A DNA stretch of 64,000 bases from Girardinichthys multiradiatus (Eukaryota; Chordata; Actinopteri; Cyprinodontiformes; Goodeidae), in the NCBI RefSeq assembly GCF_021462225.1, contig NC_061794.1, positions 46,085,414 through 46,149,413 on the forward strand. Reading direction: 5' to 3'. The position numbers and the translations under genes are program-made. Below the pieces are notes generated by a model, which was not told the origin of the DNA, did not search any database, and saw only the letters and a program-made list of their open reading frames with translations. Of this stretch, positions 1-11,145 are shown in pieces. The first letter of the stretch is position 1. Each line of letters begins with the position of its first letter.

Positions 1-920
1 TGCGTGACGTCAAGCACAGCTACACAGCTCAAAAAGTTCAGACATGGAGAAGCTAAGTGGGAGATTAAAAATGGAAATTAAAAAAGGAGAAGGACATCAG
101 AAATGCAGAAAGTATATACCGAAAATAGGTTATTTCTTCACTCCCGTTAATGTTGCCGACTGTTTTGTTAAGTCAACTTCGGTCAACGAGAACAACTCAG
201 CTAGCCAGGACTTTTCTTCACCGCCGGCGCTAGCTTACGTTTACAGCCAAGGGGAGCGAAGAGCCGGCAGCATCTTCCAACAATGGCCCAGCTTCCGCTG
301 CAAGTGCAACCGTTGAGGCGGAATGAGACTTCACCTGTACAGTTGCTGAATGTCTTGAGAGACATGGACTTAAGACAACATTTCCGAATGTTTATGTTGC
401 ACTAAGACTATTTTTAATCTTGCCTGTGTCTAACTGTGAGGGTGAGAGGCTGTTTTCTGTTTTGAAACTGGTTATAAATGAGCTGAGGACCACAATGTCG
501 CAGACATGGGTCTCTGCACTTTCTCTCCTGGACATCGAACATAAACTTGTTAGTGGCCTTGATTTTGAAGATATTATACACCAGTTTGCCCAGTCAAAGT
601 CCAGAAAAAAAACTGTGTACGATGTGTTTGCCAATTGAAAGCTATCAAATTTAAACATGTTTCGCTATTATTATTCAGAATTAAAATTGTGTATTTTGCC
701 ATTTGTATTGGGGATAAGTGTTATTAAGAGGACATAGTAGTGCATTTGTAGTTCAATGAGCATTTGGACATTTGTACATCAAAATGCACTTAAATGCAGT
801 AATTTATTTTGTATTTTGCGAGATTGTAGTGATCCTGGGGTTGTGATGATGGGGCCCTTGAATATTGTTGCCCAGGGTACAGCGAAGTTTTAATCTAACC
901 CTGCCCAGCAGGACAGTAGT
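1..920 (+). mobile_element. internally deleted hAT-superfamily transposon remnant
   Basis: The frame from 333 to the TGA at 636-638 encodes a hAT C-terminal dimerisation domain: TCTVAECLERHGL..., then PVSNCEGERLFSVLKLV, LSLLDIEHKLVSGLDFE and AQSKSRKKTVYDVFAN. This is typical of ZMYM1-like and 52-kDa-repressor-like hAT transposases. The ORF at 44-316 ends IGYFF and resembles the N-terminus of the same proteins. The catalytic middle is missing and the two parts lie about 20 nt apart in different frames. AT-rich 3' sequence follows, with a GGGGCCC...CCCAGGGTACAGC stretch near 850. The copy is dead, and its left end may lie outside the window. Confidence 0.65.
333..638 (+). pseudogene. hAT transposase C-terminal (hATC) domain fragment
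   Basis: About 101 codons open from 333 to TGA at 638. The SNCEGERLFS motif and the LDIEH helix are the conserved dimerisation core of hAT transposases. No N-terminal zinc finger or DDE catalytic domain is joined to it. An ATG exists at 420, but the domain is read through from upstream. Confidence 0.65.
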
Positions 921-1219
921 GGGCTCCAGATGGGCCTGATACTGATCTGATGTTATTAATACATATGTACAGAAACCCAACCCTGCATTCCACAGGGTGC
1001 GGTTTATCTGTTTGGACATTCTGATGGATGTGGATTAAAGCTGTTTTGTACCAGTGACTCAGCTTCTTTAGTTAGAATTCAGTGGAATGATGAGACTATC
1101 AATATTATCATCTTCTTTTAGCATAAGATGCTTTATTATTAAGAGTGGCTTGGAACTTCTACCAGTATTATTACTCCCAAGGATTATTAGTGTCATTTGA
1201 TTTGTTTTTCTGTGTCTGT

Positions 1220-1325
1220 ATCATTGTAATGTTTTTCGTCGTGTACAGCGCTTTGAGTTCCTTGTTGCTGAAAAGTGCTACATAAATAAACTTGACTTGA
1301 CTTGACTTGACTTGACTTGACTTGG
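1220..1325 (+). repeat. LINE-type 3' end with (CTTGA)6 tail
   Basis: The sequence GTACAGCGCTTTGAG...GAAAAGTGCTACATAAATAAA is the usual 3' terminus of fish L2-type LINEs and SINEs. It runs into a perfect CTTGA tandem repeat at 1291-1320. 5'-truncated copy. Confidence 0.6.
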
Positions 1326-1699
1326 TGCCAGAATTGTAGAAAAGCCCAGGTTGTTTTTAATAGTTTTATTACACATTAGTGTTAGATGTATCAATATATT
1401 CTACCATCAACTCAAAAGTGGTTAAAGACCAAATGAAGCAGCCTGGAGGAATAGTCTGATTTGTTGCAATCCACACGCAGACCAGAGAGCAAATGATTCA
1501 GCTGGCAAGGAGCTGGCATGACACCAGTGGGCATTATGGGTGCCATCACTAGTTGAGCAGTGTGCTGCAGGCAGTTGGCAGAGAGGCTGACCGTCAGTGA
1601 TTGAAGGACAACAGCCAGAGAATGACACTTGGACACATTAGACAGCATCGCCAGCACTTGATAGAGTTTGATAGGACCATAATGTGGGTTTGCATGAGG

Positions 1700-2790
1700 C
1701 TAGATGGCACTGCATTCTGGTCCATTTAGTAGGACCAATAGGTTCCATGACTGTCGACTCGGTTATGGAGAATCTAGCATCGCCACCCTCAATCCAACCT
1801 CTTCAACCACCCATAGCAGCAATAACTGTCAGCAGTGGCTTTCTGGTCTGACTTTCTTCTTTCCAACGTTGCTTCAGTTCATTAAGCAACCATTAGCTTC
1901 TGCACAGCTGTCTTAAGGTTCCACCGCAGCATTTCAACCACGTTTAGGTCTGGACTTCGACTGGGCCATTGCAATGCCTTGATTTATTTGTTGTTCATTT
2001 GTAAATTGTCTGCTGTGTTTGGACAAATGTCCCGTTGATGACCCCGTTTTTACCAAGCTTCAGCTGTCACCCAGATGGTCTCATTTTTGGTCTACAGAGG
2101 AGTTCATGGTCCACTTGATGACTGCGAGGTGCTCAGGTCCTGTTGCTGCAAAACAACTCCAAATCATTAGGCCTGCTCTACTGGGCTTGACAGTTGGTAT
2201 GAGGTGTCTGTGCTGGAGCACAGGTTTGGTTTTTGAACGTGGTGCTGTGCATTATTTCCAAACACTTTTACTGTGTTGTCATCTGTCTTAAGGACATTTA
2301 GATGCAACTTGGTAGACCTAGGTCATCTGGCCGTATTCTTTTTAGTGAAAAGAGGCTTTTCCTTCAACCCTAACCCATTTAACATGCTGAGAGTCTCGTC
2401 TCAGATGGAGCTCTTCATATTTTCTCTTAGCATTACACAATTTGACCTTTGGTGAATTTGCTGAGACGTCCAATCCTAGGAGAACAGTTTCGTCTGCAGC
2501 CAAGGTTGACAGTCTGAAATGTTTTCCACTTGTGAATAATTGTTTTGTCTGTAGAACAATGAACTTTAAATTGTTTAATAAAGTCACTTTTCCCACATCA
2601 TTTGGGAGCAACAGTTATTTTCTTAGATCACTACTGATGTCTTGCCGTTCTGGCTTTGTGTAACAGACGCCTTTATTCTGCATAACAGTAAACTGCCTAA
2701 ACAGATGTGCTCACACCTGTGGTGATCAGTTAATCAATGCATTTCATCAGCAATGCCTGTTTGCTACTTTTCTGAAAGTATAAAATTGGT
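1700..2790 (-). mobile_element. decayed Tc1-like transposon, antisense
   Basis: Read on the minus strand, nucleotide phrases typical of teleost Tc1 transposase genes survive in order: the GGACCTGAGCACC...CATGAACTCCTCTG block, the CTTGACAGTTGG block on plus, and AATGGCCCAGTC near 1955-1970. The TGATCAGTTAATCAA segment near the right end matches Tc1 terminal sequence. The reading frame is destroyed. Related relics occur at 7.1, 17.3, 24.2 and 35.2 kb. Confidence 0.5.
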
Positions 2791-2799
2791 TTAGTGTCC

Positions 2800-3560
2800 A
2801 ACTAAATAAATGTTCAACTAAATAAATGTACGTGTATGTGTGAGATGTTTAGCTACTTTGTTTTGAAGCACAGTTGATGATTGATATTTTTCTATGTTTT
2901 GTAGCACTTTTATTTATCCTTTCTCTGGAACAAGACATTTACAGCTTGGCCCCAGTGTTCAGTGGACCCTGTTTAGGCTGTGAGGCTCGTTCTGGACTGG
3001 AAGGGGCCATAAAGTACAGGGGGGACGAGGAATGCAGCCCCCAGAGAAAGACCCCGAGGGGTTCACCTCCCCTTCACGCACACATGCACACACTTTAGGG
3101 AGTGAACAGTCCCCTCCAGCAAAGCGGTCCCTAATCTCTAGCCACCATACACAACTTTGATGTTGTGTTATGGTGCCCCCCACCACCCCCTCCACATCCT
3201 TGTCCTCTGTGACCCTTTTTCGAAGGCCCCTCATTCTGCCCTTCGTTCTTTCTCTGCTGCTTTATTTCAAACTCACTTCCCTATTTCTTTGTCACCAAAG
3301 ACGAAGCACAGTTATGCACTTTGGATACAAGATTTTTTGCTGTGGGAATGCTAGTTCAAATCACAAGCTACAACGTATTAAAATAATGAAATTTCTGACC
3401 CAACACCAACTCGTGTTTCTCTGCACAGTCCTGCTATAAATCCTAAGAGTTTCACATTTTGGGACATAATAAAGATCAAATAGTCTGGATTTAAACGTAT
3501 TTGTACAAAAACACGATAGATTCCACACTGGAACTGTTTATCCAACAAAGATGAAGCCAA
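2800..3560. other. intergenic, no feature recognised
   Basis: A CCCC/GGGG-rich stretch at 3000-3200 contains only short overlapping ORFs on both strands with no family resemblance. Confidence 0.4.
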
Positions 3561-3569
3561 AATGACAAG

Positions 3570-4030
3570 GCTGTTTGGGAAAAAATGAGTGCACCCTTAA
3601 TGCTTCCATAAGATAAAAGTATGGCACCTGCTGATCAAATGCTCTTGATTAACTGATCATAAGTTTTTGTGACCACCTCCGTAAAACCTGGACTTAGTGG
3701 TCTGCAGCATACAGGTGTGTTTTAATACAATACCAAGATGAAAACAATCTTAGAGAAGCTGCTGTTTCTGGCCATTCATCTGGGAAAGGTTATGTGGTCA
3801 CACATGAATACATTTTTGCAATGTTCTGAAAAAAGGGAAAAACAACCCAACACCTCTGCAGGCCTCAGTTAGCATGACCACATAACTAGAGAAACACCAA
3901 ACAAGCATGGGGTCAAAAGCTATTAAAAGAAGGATATGCAAACAAATTCCCATCTAAATGAAACAGAAGACTTCTGGAACACTGACCTGTGGACAGATCA
4001 ACCATGTCTGGAGACAACCAAACAAGGGAT
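3570..4030 (+). mobile_element. Tc1-like transposon remnant (5' part)
   Basis: Begins with GAGTGCACCCTTAATGCTTCC, followed by GCTGATCAAATGC and a decayed N-terminal transposase region (GGCCATTCATCTGGGAAAGG). No usable frame remains. Confidence 0.45.
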
Positions 4031-4880
4031 TGCAGCGATGACCAAAGCTATTTTAAATTATGTTCCATCCATCAGAGTTATTAATCTCATATTGTGTCAA
4101 AAATCTTACCTAATGCATAATTACATAATTACATAACAGTCAGATTTTGTATATTGTAAAAATTATTTTAACACTTTAACTGAAAGCTAATGATTATTGG
4201 AGCAACTCACTGATAGACTAATGAATTTATTTGTAATCACATTAATCTGTTTTCTTAATCACTGACTAAAAATAAGAAACCAAATAAGCAAGCAATAAAC
4301 AATATCAGGCTCGCCCTACTTAAGGAGAAATTTCCACGAGGAACCGAACGTTCACAAAATTAACTGATTAAAAGTCTAGTTTTATCAAGAGTCTGTTGCT
4401 CGCTCTCAAGTTTAAAGAAAAGGCTTTGGCCTTAATTTTGGTCTGCTGAGTGAAGTTGTGCACATTAATGCCTGAAGGAAAACAACACCAAAACTAGCTT
4501 GAACTTTCAACACAGACATTAGATAAGCAAAAACAGGCAAAATTATGCCAAGTAGATTATACCATGCTTTCCAAAGCGGTCGGTTGAGCTTCAGAGAGAC
4601 AACACAATATAAAGAAATGCCCCTTTGTTCAAACTTTGGATGGATGGGAGCTGCAGTCCCATTCTCGAAGTTACCAACACGTAGTCTCCTAAAAAATGAA
4701 GAAGACAAGTCTGCATTCAAGGCATGTAATGATCTAAAAATGTATCAGTCCAAATTCATCACAGCTATCAATATTATCATGGCTTTCACATCGGTGTAAA
4801 ATATGCAAAGGTTGTATTATAATTAGAATTAATATTCTTAATATTAGTAACAGTAATAGTATATTGTACATTACCAAATT
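4030..4880. other. intergenic, no feature recognised
   Basis: AT-rich. Overlapping ORFs of 84 and 102 codons on opposite strands show no motif. Confidence 0.4.
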
Positions 4881-5003
4881 TAACAACGGAAACACACACA
4901 ATCAAATTTAAACACTTTGAATAATAAAAGTTCATTTATTTCAGTAACTCAGTTCACTAAGTGAAACAAATTACACAGACGGATGTTTTCAAACCTTTAT
5001 TTC

Positions 5004-5971
5004 TGTCAGGGTGGGGTTTAGGGAAGGACCAACGTGCAGGCTAGAGCTGGACAGCAGCATGTTAAAGGAAAGCTTCTTCTTTATTCCAAGGTCTTTTACA
5101 AAACGTAGCAAAAACGTAGCATAGTCGAAATCCTTAATGTTTCCAAAAAACAAAGCAAGACGTAGCAAAATCACTGCAGGTGTACAAAGGTGCTAAGCCA
5201 AAAACTCACAAGAAGTCACTCTGCAGGAGTGAAGCATAAACAAAACCTAGACGTGGACGGGAACGGGGTAGTAACGGAAGGAACCAGCGAAGAACAATCA
5301 AAACCAGAGAGCTTATAAATAGAGGGGAGTGAGGTATGAACCAATGAGAAACAGAGGCAGGTAATCAGAGGAGAATGGAAAACAGGTGTGGACCAGGTAG
5401 TAGAGAACTGAGGGAATATCAATGGTAGCTAAGAGGACCAGGCTATAAAACAAAAGGGAACATGAGGGAAGTTAGGCAATAACGTAACCAAAGGAACCTG
5501 ACTACAAAAACAAAACTACAAACAACAAAACTTAGGGAAACCGAACTAAGCAAAACTATGGACAAAGATAATAAACCAAAAGAAACATAAGAACCTAGAA
5601 TAATCATTAACTAAAGTAAACAGAGAAACTAGAGGGAATAGAAGAAACATCAAAACCTAATAATTAACAAAGAACCCTTAAAGAAACTCTGACCGAAAAT
5701 AAACAAAATTTAAACCACAGAAAGGGAACCAGGACGAGGAAGAACAGAGAAAATAAACTAGTAAACAAAGAGCGCAGGTGAACAAATACCAAAACATAAA
5801 TAAACATAAATATACTAAAAGGGAAACTAAACTAGAATACAACAAATATACTAATAGTCATAAGAAAACCATAACAAATAATAGATAATAAACTACTAAA
5901 AGAACTTAGACAAATTCCAAACTAATAGAAACACAAGACCACAACAAAACCAAAGATGTCGCTTCACGACA
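5004..5971 (-). mobile_element. solo LTR, gypsy-like, with 5-bp target-site duplication ATTTC
   Basis: On the minus strand the block starts TGTCGTGAAG and ends CCCTGACA, and it is flanked on both sides by ATTTC (4999-5003 and 5972-5976). Reading minus, it contains a TATTTATAAG-type TATA box and an AATAAA poly(A) signal near the 3' end, as expected for an LTR. No internal region is present, so it is a solo LTR left by LTR-LTR recombination. Confidence 0.75.
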
Positions 5972-6007
5972 ATTTCTCTATATTAAGAAGATTCTAAAAT
6001 TACAGCT

Positions 6008-6245
6008 AAATGGACTGTATTTATATAGCACTTTTCCAGTCTTACAGACCGCTCAAAGCGCTTTACACTAGAGCCACATTCACCCAATCGCACTCACTAA
6101 CGCTCACACATTCATACACCGATTACGTAGATCGGTAGGCAACTTGAGGTTAAGTGCCTTGCCCAGGGGCACATCGACATACAGCAGGAGGAAGCTGGAA
6201 TTGAGCCCACAACTTTCTGATTGCAAGACAACTACTCTTCCTACT
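6008..6245. repeat. interspersed teleost repeat
   Basis: Runs from ACTGTATTTATATAGCACTT through CGCTCAAAGCGCTTTACAC, CATTCACCCA, AAGTGCCTTGCCCAGGGGCA and AGGAGGAAGCTGG to TTGCAAGACAACTACTC. This string of landmarks is one of the most abundant interspersed repeats in fish genomes. Non-coding, inserted within an older repeat. Confidence 0.6.
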
Positions 6246-6459
6246 GAGGAAAACCTTTCTTTTGAGATTAGAATATTACCTCATACCAATAAAAAAACAT
6301 ATTTAATACAGCAATGTGGACTTAATGAAAAGTATGTTTAATACCTGCTTAAAGTTTGCTATTTTTTAAAATGTACTTTCAATCTGACAAACGAGACTCA
6401 ATGGCAGTAAAATCGCAGTTCAGTATGTTTTCAGTACGTTTCAATCAAAATAAATAAAT

Positions 6460-7080
6460 AAAAGAATATGATTTTTTTTTTTTACTGCAGTTAGCAGTAA
6501 GCACAGAAATTATTATGTTATAAAACATACAGAACTGACTGGAGATCTGTAGGATTTGTTTTCCATGAATAAAGTAGTATAAGCAGGCATAGCCGACACC
6601 TGGATAGATAGATATAACCACTTAAAAACAGTTGGTGTGTATGTTTTAGGATTTCTTAAATAAGAATGTCTTCATGTTGGACAATAAAGTATGTTTTAAT
6701 CACTTTAGAGTTGTTTTGATATTTTGACGCCCTAGTGTCCCAGCTGTACCTGAATGCAGCATGGCAGCTGTTGGAAAAATCCTCTCTCATCAACGGAGTT
6801 TTTAATTTTGCATATGGTTTTAATGGCATTTTAATTTTAAAACGAACCATAGGATATAAACTCCATGATGGAAATCATTAAAACCAATAATCACTTCATC
6901 CCTCGTGCATTCAAAGTTTATTCATCATTATTTAAAGCGTTAATTTCAGTCTTACTAGGAGAATAGGATAATTTACTCTATGAAATGTAAACAAACAGCT
7001 TTTTGATAATAATACTTCAGTGTAATTAAAACATTAATATTAACACCATCTCAGGAACATCATCTGTGGGACTAAAGACT
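6460..7080. other. AT-rich intergenic DNA
   Basis: No gene or repeat recognised beyond a T9-11 run near 6470. Confidence 0.4.
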
Positions 7081-7640
7081 ATTTTAGCTCAAGCTAAAGT
7101 CAAAGTGAAGGCCTTCTGCAAAGATCTTGAGGACTGAAATGTGGCTGAAATGTCAGATCTTGAGTTGCGTGGTGAATCCTACATAGCAGCACAAATACCT
7201 CATACCAACTGTCAAGCATGGTGGTGGAGGAATGATGGTTTAGGCTTGTTTTGCAGCAACTGGACCTGGGCTGCTTGCAGTCATTGAATGGATCATGAGC
7301 TCCTCTGTATACCAAAGTATTCTGGAGTACATTGTGAGACCATCAGTCCAGCAGCTGAAGCTAGTCCCTAACTGGATCATGGAGGCAATGAGGCATTGTT
7401 GTGATGAAAAGACCGGGCCTGAGTTCTTTCCCAGCAGCAGGATACAGTCAGACTACTGCTGAAGTTTCTTCTACAAGCTGTTGAATCAACTTCTTTTTGT
7501 CTGTGCTCCATTTATGTGTGAGAAATAATGACACTCTGGAAGCTGACGTGCAGTTTTGTTCAGTTGAAGTTAGTTTTATGTAATTTCACAACCTGGTAAA
7601 GACCCGATTGTTTTTGTTCCGTCTTGATCCAACCAGAGCC
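7080..7640 (+). mobile_element. decayed Tc1-like transposon, sense
   Basis: Contains the phrases CAACTGTCAAGCATGGTGGTGG, GGCTTGTTTTGCAGCAACTG, GAGCTCCTCTGTATACCAAAG and TCCAGCAGCTGAAGC, the central DDE-coding region of the Tc1 family seen antisense at 1.7-2.8 kb. Stops throughout. Confidence 0.55.
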
Positions 7641-9300
7641 CTTCCTAAACAAGCCATGGGGCCCGGAGGATCAATTTCAAACATCCTGGTATGAGATACT
7701 CCGTGACCCTCCGGATGTTCTTAGTCTGTGTCTACTGCTCACTCACTTTTGGCATCATGATGAAGATCTACTCAAATACAAAGTTATTGCATGGATCACA
7801 ATGAAGGCATTTAATTTATTCTCCCAGGCATATTTTCGTCTCTACAAATATACCTGCTGCATTTTTATCTGTGTTGTTAAATGAATGATAATGAAATTTA
7901 CTTGTTGTTAAATTCCTAATCTGACAAGTTTTCTGATCATGTTGACAACCGAGTTTGTCAGTGCTCACATAAGTTAATTTTTTTCCAGCACTAGCTGCCC
8001 AGAGCTATGTTCAGTCATGGTGACAAAGAAAGTACACCCATCTGATCTTATCAGGTTGTTGATTTAGGAGTTTTAGACCACTGGTGTTTGAGGAATTCCA
8101 AGAGTGCTGCATCCTGCAGGATAACTGCAACTGTTTGGGTGTGTTGTTCCGATTATGGGGGATAATTGTTCTCTAAAAATGTTTTGGTTTGTGGAAAGTG
8201 TAAAATTCTTGCTTGTGTGAATGACAGGATGCATCAGACGGCTAAAATAAAATGTAAATGGAAGTAGTTATGGATACAGTTGGCTACAGTTGTAATGTCT
8301 AAGCCTAATGTAAAGGTGCTGCATAACTTTTAAATTTGCCCTACCGCCTCATAAAATCACAAAAATCATAAACTAAATTGATTCACTGCATGCAAAACTG
8401 CATATTTGAAGTATTTTATTCCATAAATTGTATGTTATGGTTATGGCTTACGGCTCATTTCTAATACAGAAATGTTTTCCCTTGGCCATGTTATAGTCTA
8501 CATTCACACATGCTGACTTTAAGTTGCTTTGCAGACTGACACTCTCCATGAAGACAAACTATAAAAGATCATTCCTAAAGAAGATGGATGTTCCCAGACT
8601 GATGTATTCAGCACATTGTTCAAAAGTTGAGTGGAAGGTAAAGGTTGTTGTAGAAAATAGTGGACAAGTAAGCGGTGGGAAAATTCTGGTCGGTCCGACT
8701 CTCTCTATCTTCTCCTTAAAAGTGCTTCAAACTGAAAGAACAGAACGATGTAAATGTTGGTAGTTTAGTGGTTTTGAAACTTTTAAAATCTTTGCATACT
8801 TTTAAACTAGCCCATCAATTGTACAGTATACATTTTTAAAATGTTGTTTTAAACACAATATTTTGAGGCATAGATAGAATATTAACACGTTTTTAGAGAT
8901 GTACAGAAAGATGGATTGAGATTTTGAGTGAACATACATGACTGTGAAACATTAAACTGGATTGTTCTCACGTTGTTCACATGGTAAGTTCTTCTGACCA
9001 GGTTTAGTCATAAATACATTCATTTTGTGCCAGTATGGCACCTCTGGTTGAGTTTAATGAGCTGGATACCTGGCAAGCAGTCAGCACATTCTTGATCCGA
9101 GGAGTTTGTTTTAGTCAGAGAGAACCCCTTCACTCTACAAACTATGTGGCATCCTTTTTTCAAAAACATGTCGCGTTGTGGGGATATTACCTCACCTTTG
9201 AAGCATGAAAACAATAGGTCTTGATGGTGTATTAACGTGCTAAACTGCCTCAGCTCCTGCCCAGCTTTACTGCCACCCACCTCCATCTAATATAAGAGCA
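7640..9300. other. intergenic, no feature recognised
   Basis: Short ORFs (79-88 codons) have no family resemblance. Possible location of dnmt3b regulatory DNA, but nothing specific is seen. Confidence 0.35.
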
Positions 9301-9974
9301 CTGCTGCAGTCCAGCCCACGTCAGGTCTTCAGAACGCTGACGACGGAACGACGTCCTAGTCACCCGCCTGACCTTTGTTCCTGCTCAGGACGATGTCCTG
9401 GTCGCCCGCCTGAACCTTATATTTTGGTTTTTGTCTCTGGCCCTCCTGCCAAGTCCCCCTCTGCCCGCCCTGTTCGGGTTGTTTTTGGTTTTTTTCCGGA
9501 CTCTTGTGGGCGTCTGGTCTCCGCCCTTGAGTGGGGGTTCTGTCATGATTTGTAGGTGTTTTTGGGTTCTTCTTATTATTCTTCTTGAGAGGTTTTGAAT
9601 GATGCTTTTGTTATTTTCCTGGTCATGCTTTAGTTTTGTCTTCTTGTTCATGTTTTGTCAAGTTAGGATCTGGTTATGCTTTAGTTTCATGGTTTACTAG
9701 TTGTGATTAAGTTTGTATTCAAGAGTCTCTCTTTTGCTCCAGTCATGTTTTGTTCTCTCCTGTCTGTCAATTAATGTTATACGGATCAATTCACTCTGTT
9801 ATCAGCTCGACTCATATCAAGTTTATACCAAGCCTGTCTTGCCTGCCTGTTCATGCCTGCTTCTGGCACCACGTGTGAGTGCAATGTTCGCTGTTGTAAT
9901 TAAATCTGGTTACTCGCCACCAATGGTTCCTGTCCGTCTGCATTCCGGGGTCCTCCGCTACACAAACTCTGACA
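9300..9974 (+). mobile_element. partial LTR retrotransposon: 3' internal end plus LTR (9541-9974)
   Basis: The LTR starts TGTCATGATTTG at 9541 and ends TCTGACA at 9974, and it is related in sequence and layout to the solo LTR at 27.8 kb. Just upstream is a purine-rich tract (GAGTGGGGG, 9532-9538), as expected of a polypurine tract, and GC-rich DNA that would be the end of the internal region. The rest of the element and the 5' LTR are absent. The right flank (to about 10050) ends in a Tc1-type terminus, so this landed near a Tc1 end. Confidence 0.5.
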
Positions 9975-10050
9975 GGTTTAAGAATGGGGTTTCATTTAAG
10001 TTCATTTGTGAGTCAAGGCAGGTGAGCGAATACTTTTGGCAATATAGTGT
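9975..10050. repeat. terminal fragment of a Tc1-like element
   Basis: GGTGAGCGAATACTTTTGGC followed by AATATAGTGTA is a well-known right terminal sequence of a teleost Tc1 family. Only this end was recognised; the left part is lost behind the LTR element. Confidence 0.5.
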
Positions 10051-10960
10051 ATGTAAGTGCTGTATATCCACTTACAAATGGCTGGAAATCCATTACCTAT
10101 GCTGCTCAAGAGAATAAAGAGAATTTCTGAAAAACATTTTTTTATGCCAACATATGGAAAAAATGTTGTTAACATGCTATTCTTTAAGCTGTGTGTTGTT
10201 TATTCCGCTTGTTGTATGGACTGTGTCCTGTATTCTTGCTCACAGGGTCATTAAAATGCGGTAAACCGTGGGTTTAATCCAGATTTCTAATCCAGTTTGT
10301 TTTCAGATGCCTTTACATCAAAGCTTTTCCATCATATATTAAAACCTCATAGATAAATACAAACAAAGACTGGAGCACCTGAAGGAATTGGATTTAGACC
10401 TATTGCAGAAAACATGCAGACCAGGCAGTTGCAGGAGCCTCCAACACTCAATCGAAACCGTAATTAAAAGTCAGAGGAGATATTGGACACCATTTCCAGC
10501 ATTTTTCAGATAAGAGTCTGCTCGTGGCTGCATTGTGGCTGTGCATGAAGCTCAGAATATTATCTAGCAGAAAGAGGATATGTCCATTTCTTCCAGGTCC
10601 CCCTTAAGCAGAAGAGTTCAGGTATGTTGTTCATGAGTGATGAAGAACGGAGCAGGAGATTGATAAATTGTTCAATGCTTTGTCTGCAGGAACGAGGGCA
10701 TTACTCTTCCATTACTCATCAACAGTGTGAAAAGTGTTTGCTCCCTCTGTTATTGCTGTTGTTTCAGATCCTCAAACACCTTTGATTATCAGACACAGAT
10801 AACCATTTGCCATAACATTTAGGTGAGAGACACAGTTTATGTCAGAAAGAGCAAAATTAAAGCTTCTGAAAAGAGCTTCCTTCACAAGGGGGCTGATCTC
10901 CTTCACGTCAGGGGAGCTTGGAGTAGAGATACTGCTCCTCTGCATTAAAAGAAGCCAGTC
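10050..10960. other. intergenic, no feature recognised
   Basis: No coding or repeat signal identified. Confidence 0.35.
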
Positions 10961-10962
10961 AG

Positions 10963-11145
10963 GTGCGGCGCTGGTGGTGTAGGGGTTAATCGTGCGACCA
11001 CATATGGAGGCTGTAGTCCTTGATGCGCCTGTCCTGGGTTTGAATCCCGGACCCGGCGACCTTTGCTGAATGTTTGCCCCTCTTTCTGGTCTGCCTACTG
11101 TCAAAAAATTATAAATAAAGGCCTCTAGTGCCGAAAAAATATATT
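10963..11145 (+). mobile_element. tRNA-derived SINE
   Basis: A pol III A-box-like TGGTGTAGGGG near 10974 and a B-box-like GGTTTGAATCC near 11037 sit at tRNA-like spacing. A tRNA-unrelated body follows, ending ATAAAGGCCTCTAGTGCCGA and an A-rich tail. The cloverleaf is degenerate, so this is a SINE and not a functional tRNA. Confidence 0.7.

Larger units (their letters stand above)
4880..6460. mobile_element. fragmented older repeat hosting two later insertions
   Basis: Flanking pieces at 4.88-5.00 kb (TTATTTCAGTAACTCAGTTC...), 5.97-6.01 kb (TTACAGCTAA) and 6.24-6.35 kb (GAGATTAGAATATTACCTC...GAAAAGTATG) read as consecutive parts of one abundant teleost repeat. They are split by the solo LTR at 5004-5971 and by the interspersed repeat at about 6008-6245. 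Family assignment is from memory only. Confidence 0.4.

Noticed and set aside
1291..1325. Direct repeats suggesting a CRISPR array
   Set aside because: A perfect 5-nt tandem repeat at a LINE tail, with no spacers; the organism is a vertebrate.
9713..10117. 134-codon plus-strand ORF
   Set aside because: Lies across an LTR and a Tc1 end; no coding motifs.
10963..11060. Possible functional tRNA gene
   Set aside because: The A and B boxes are present but the cloverleaf is degenerate and the body and tail are those of a SINE.
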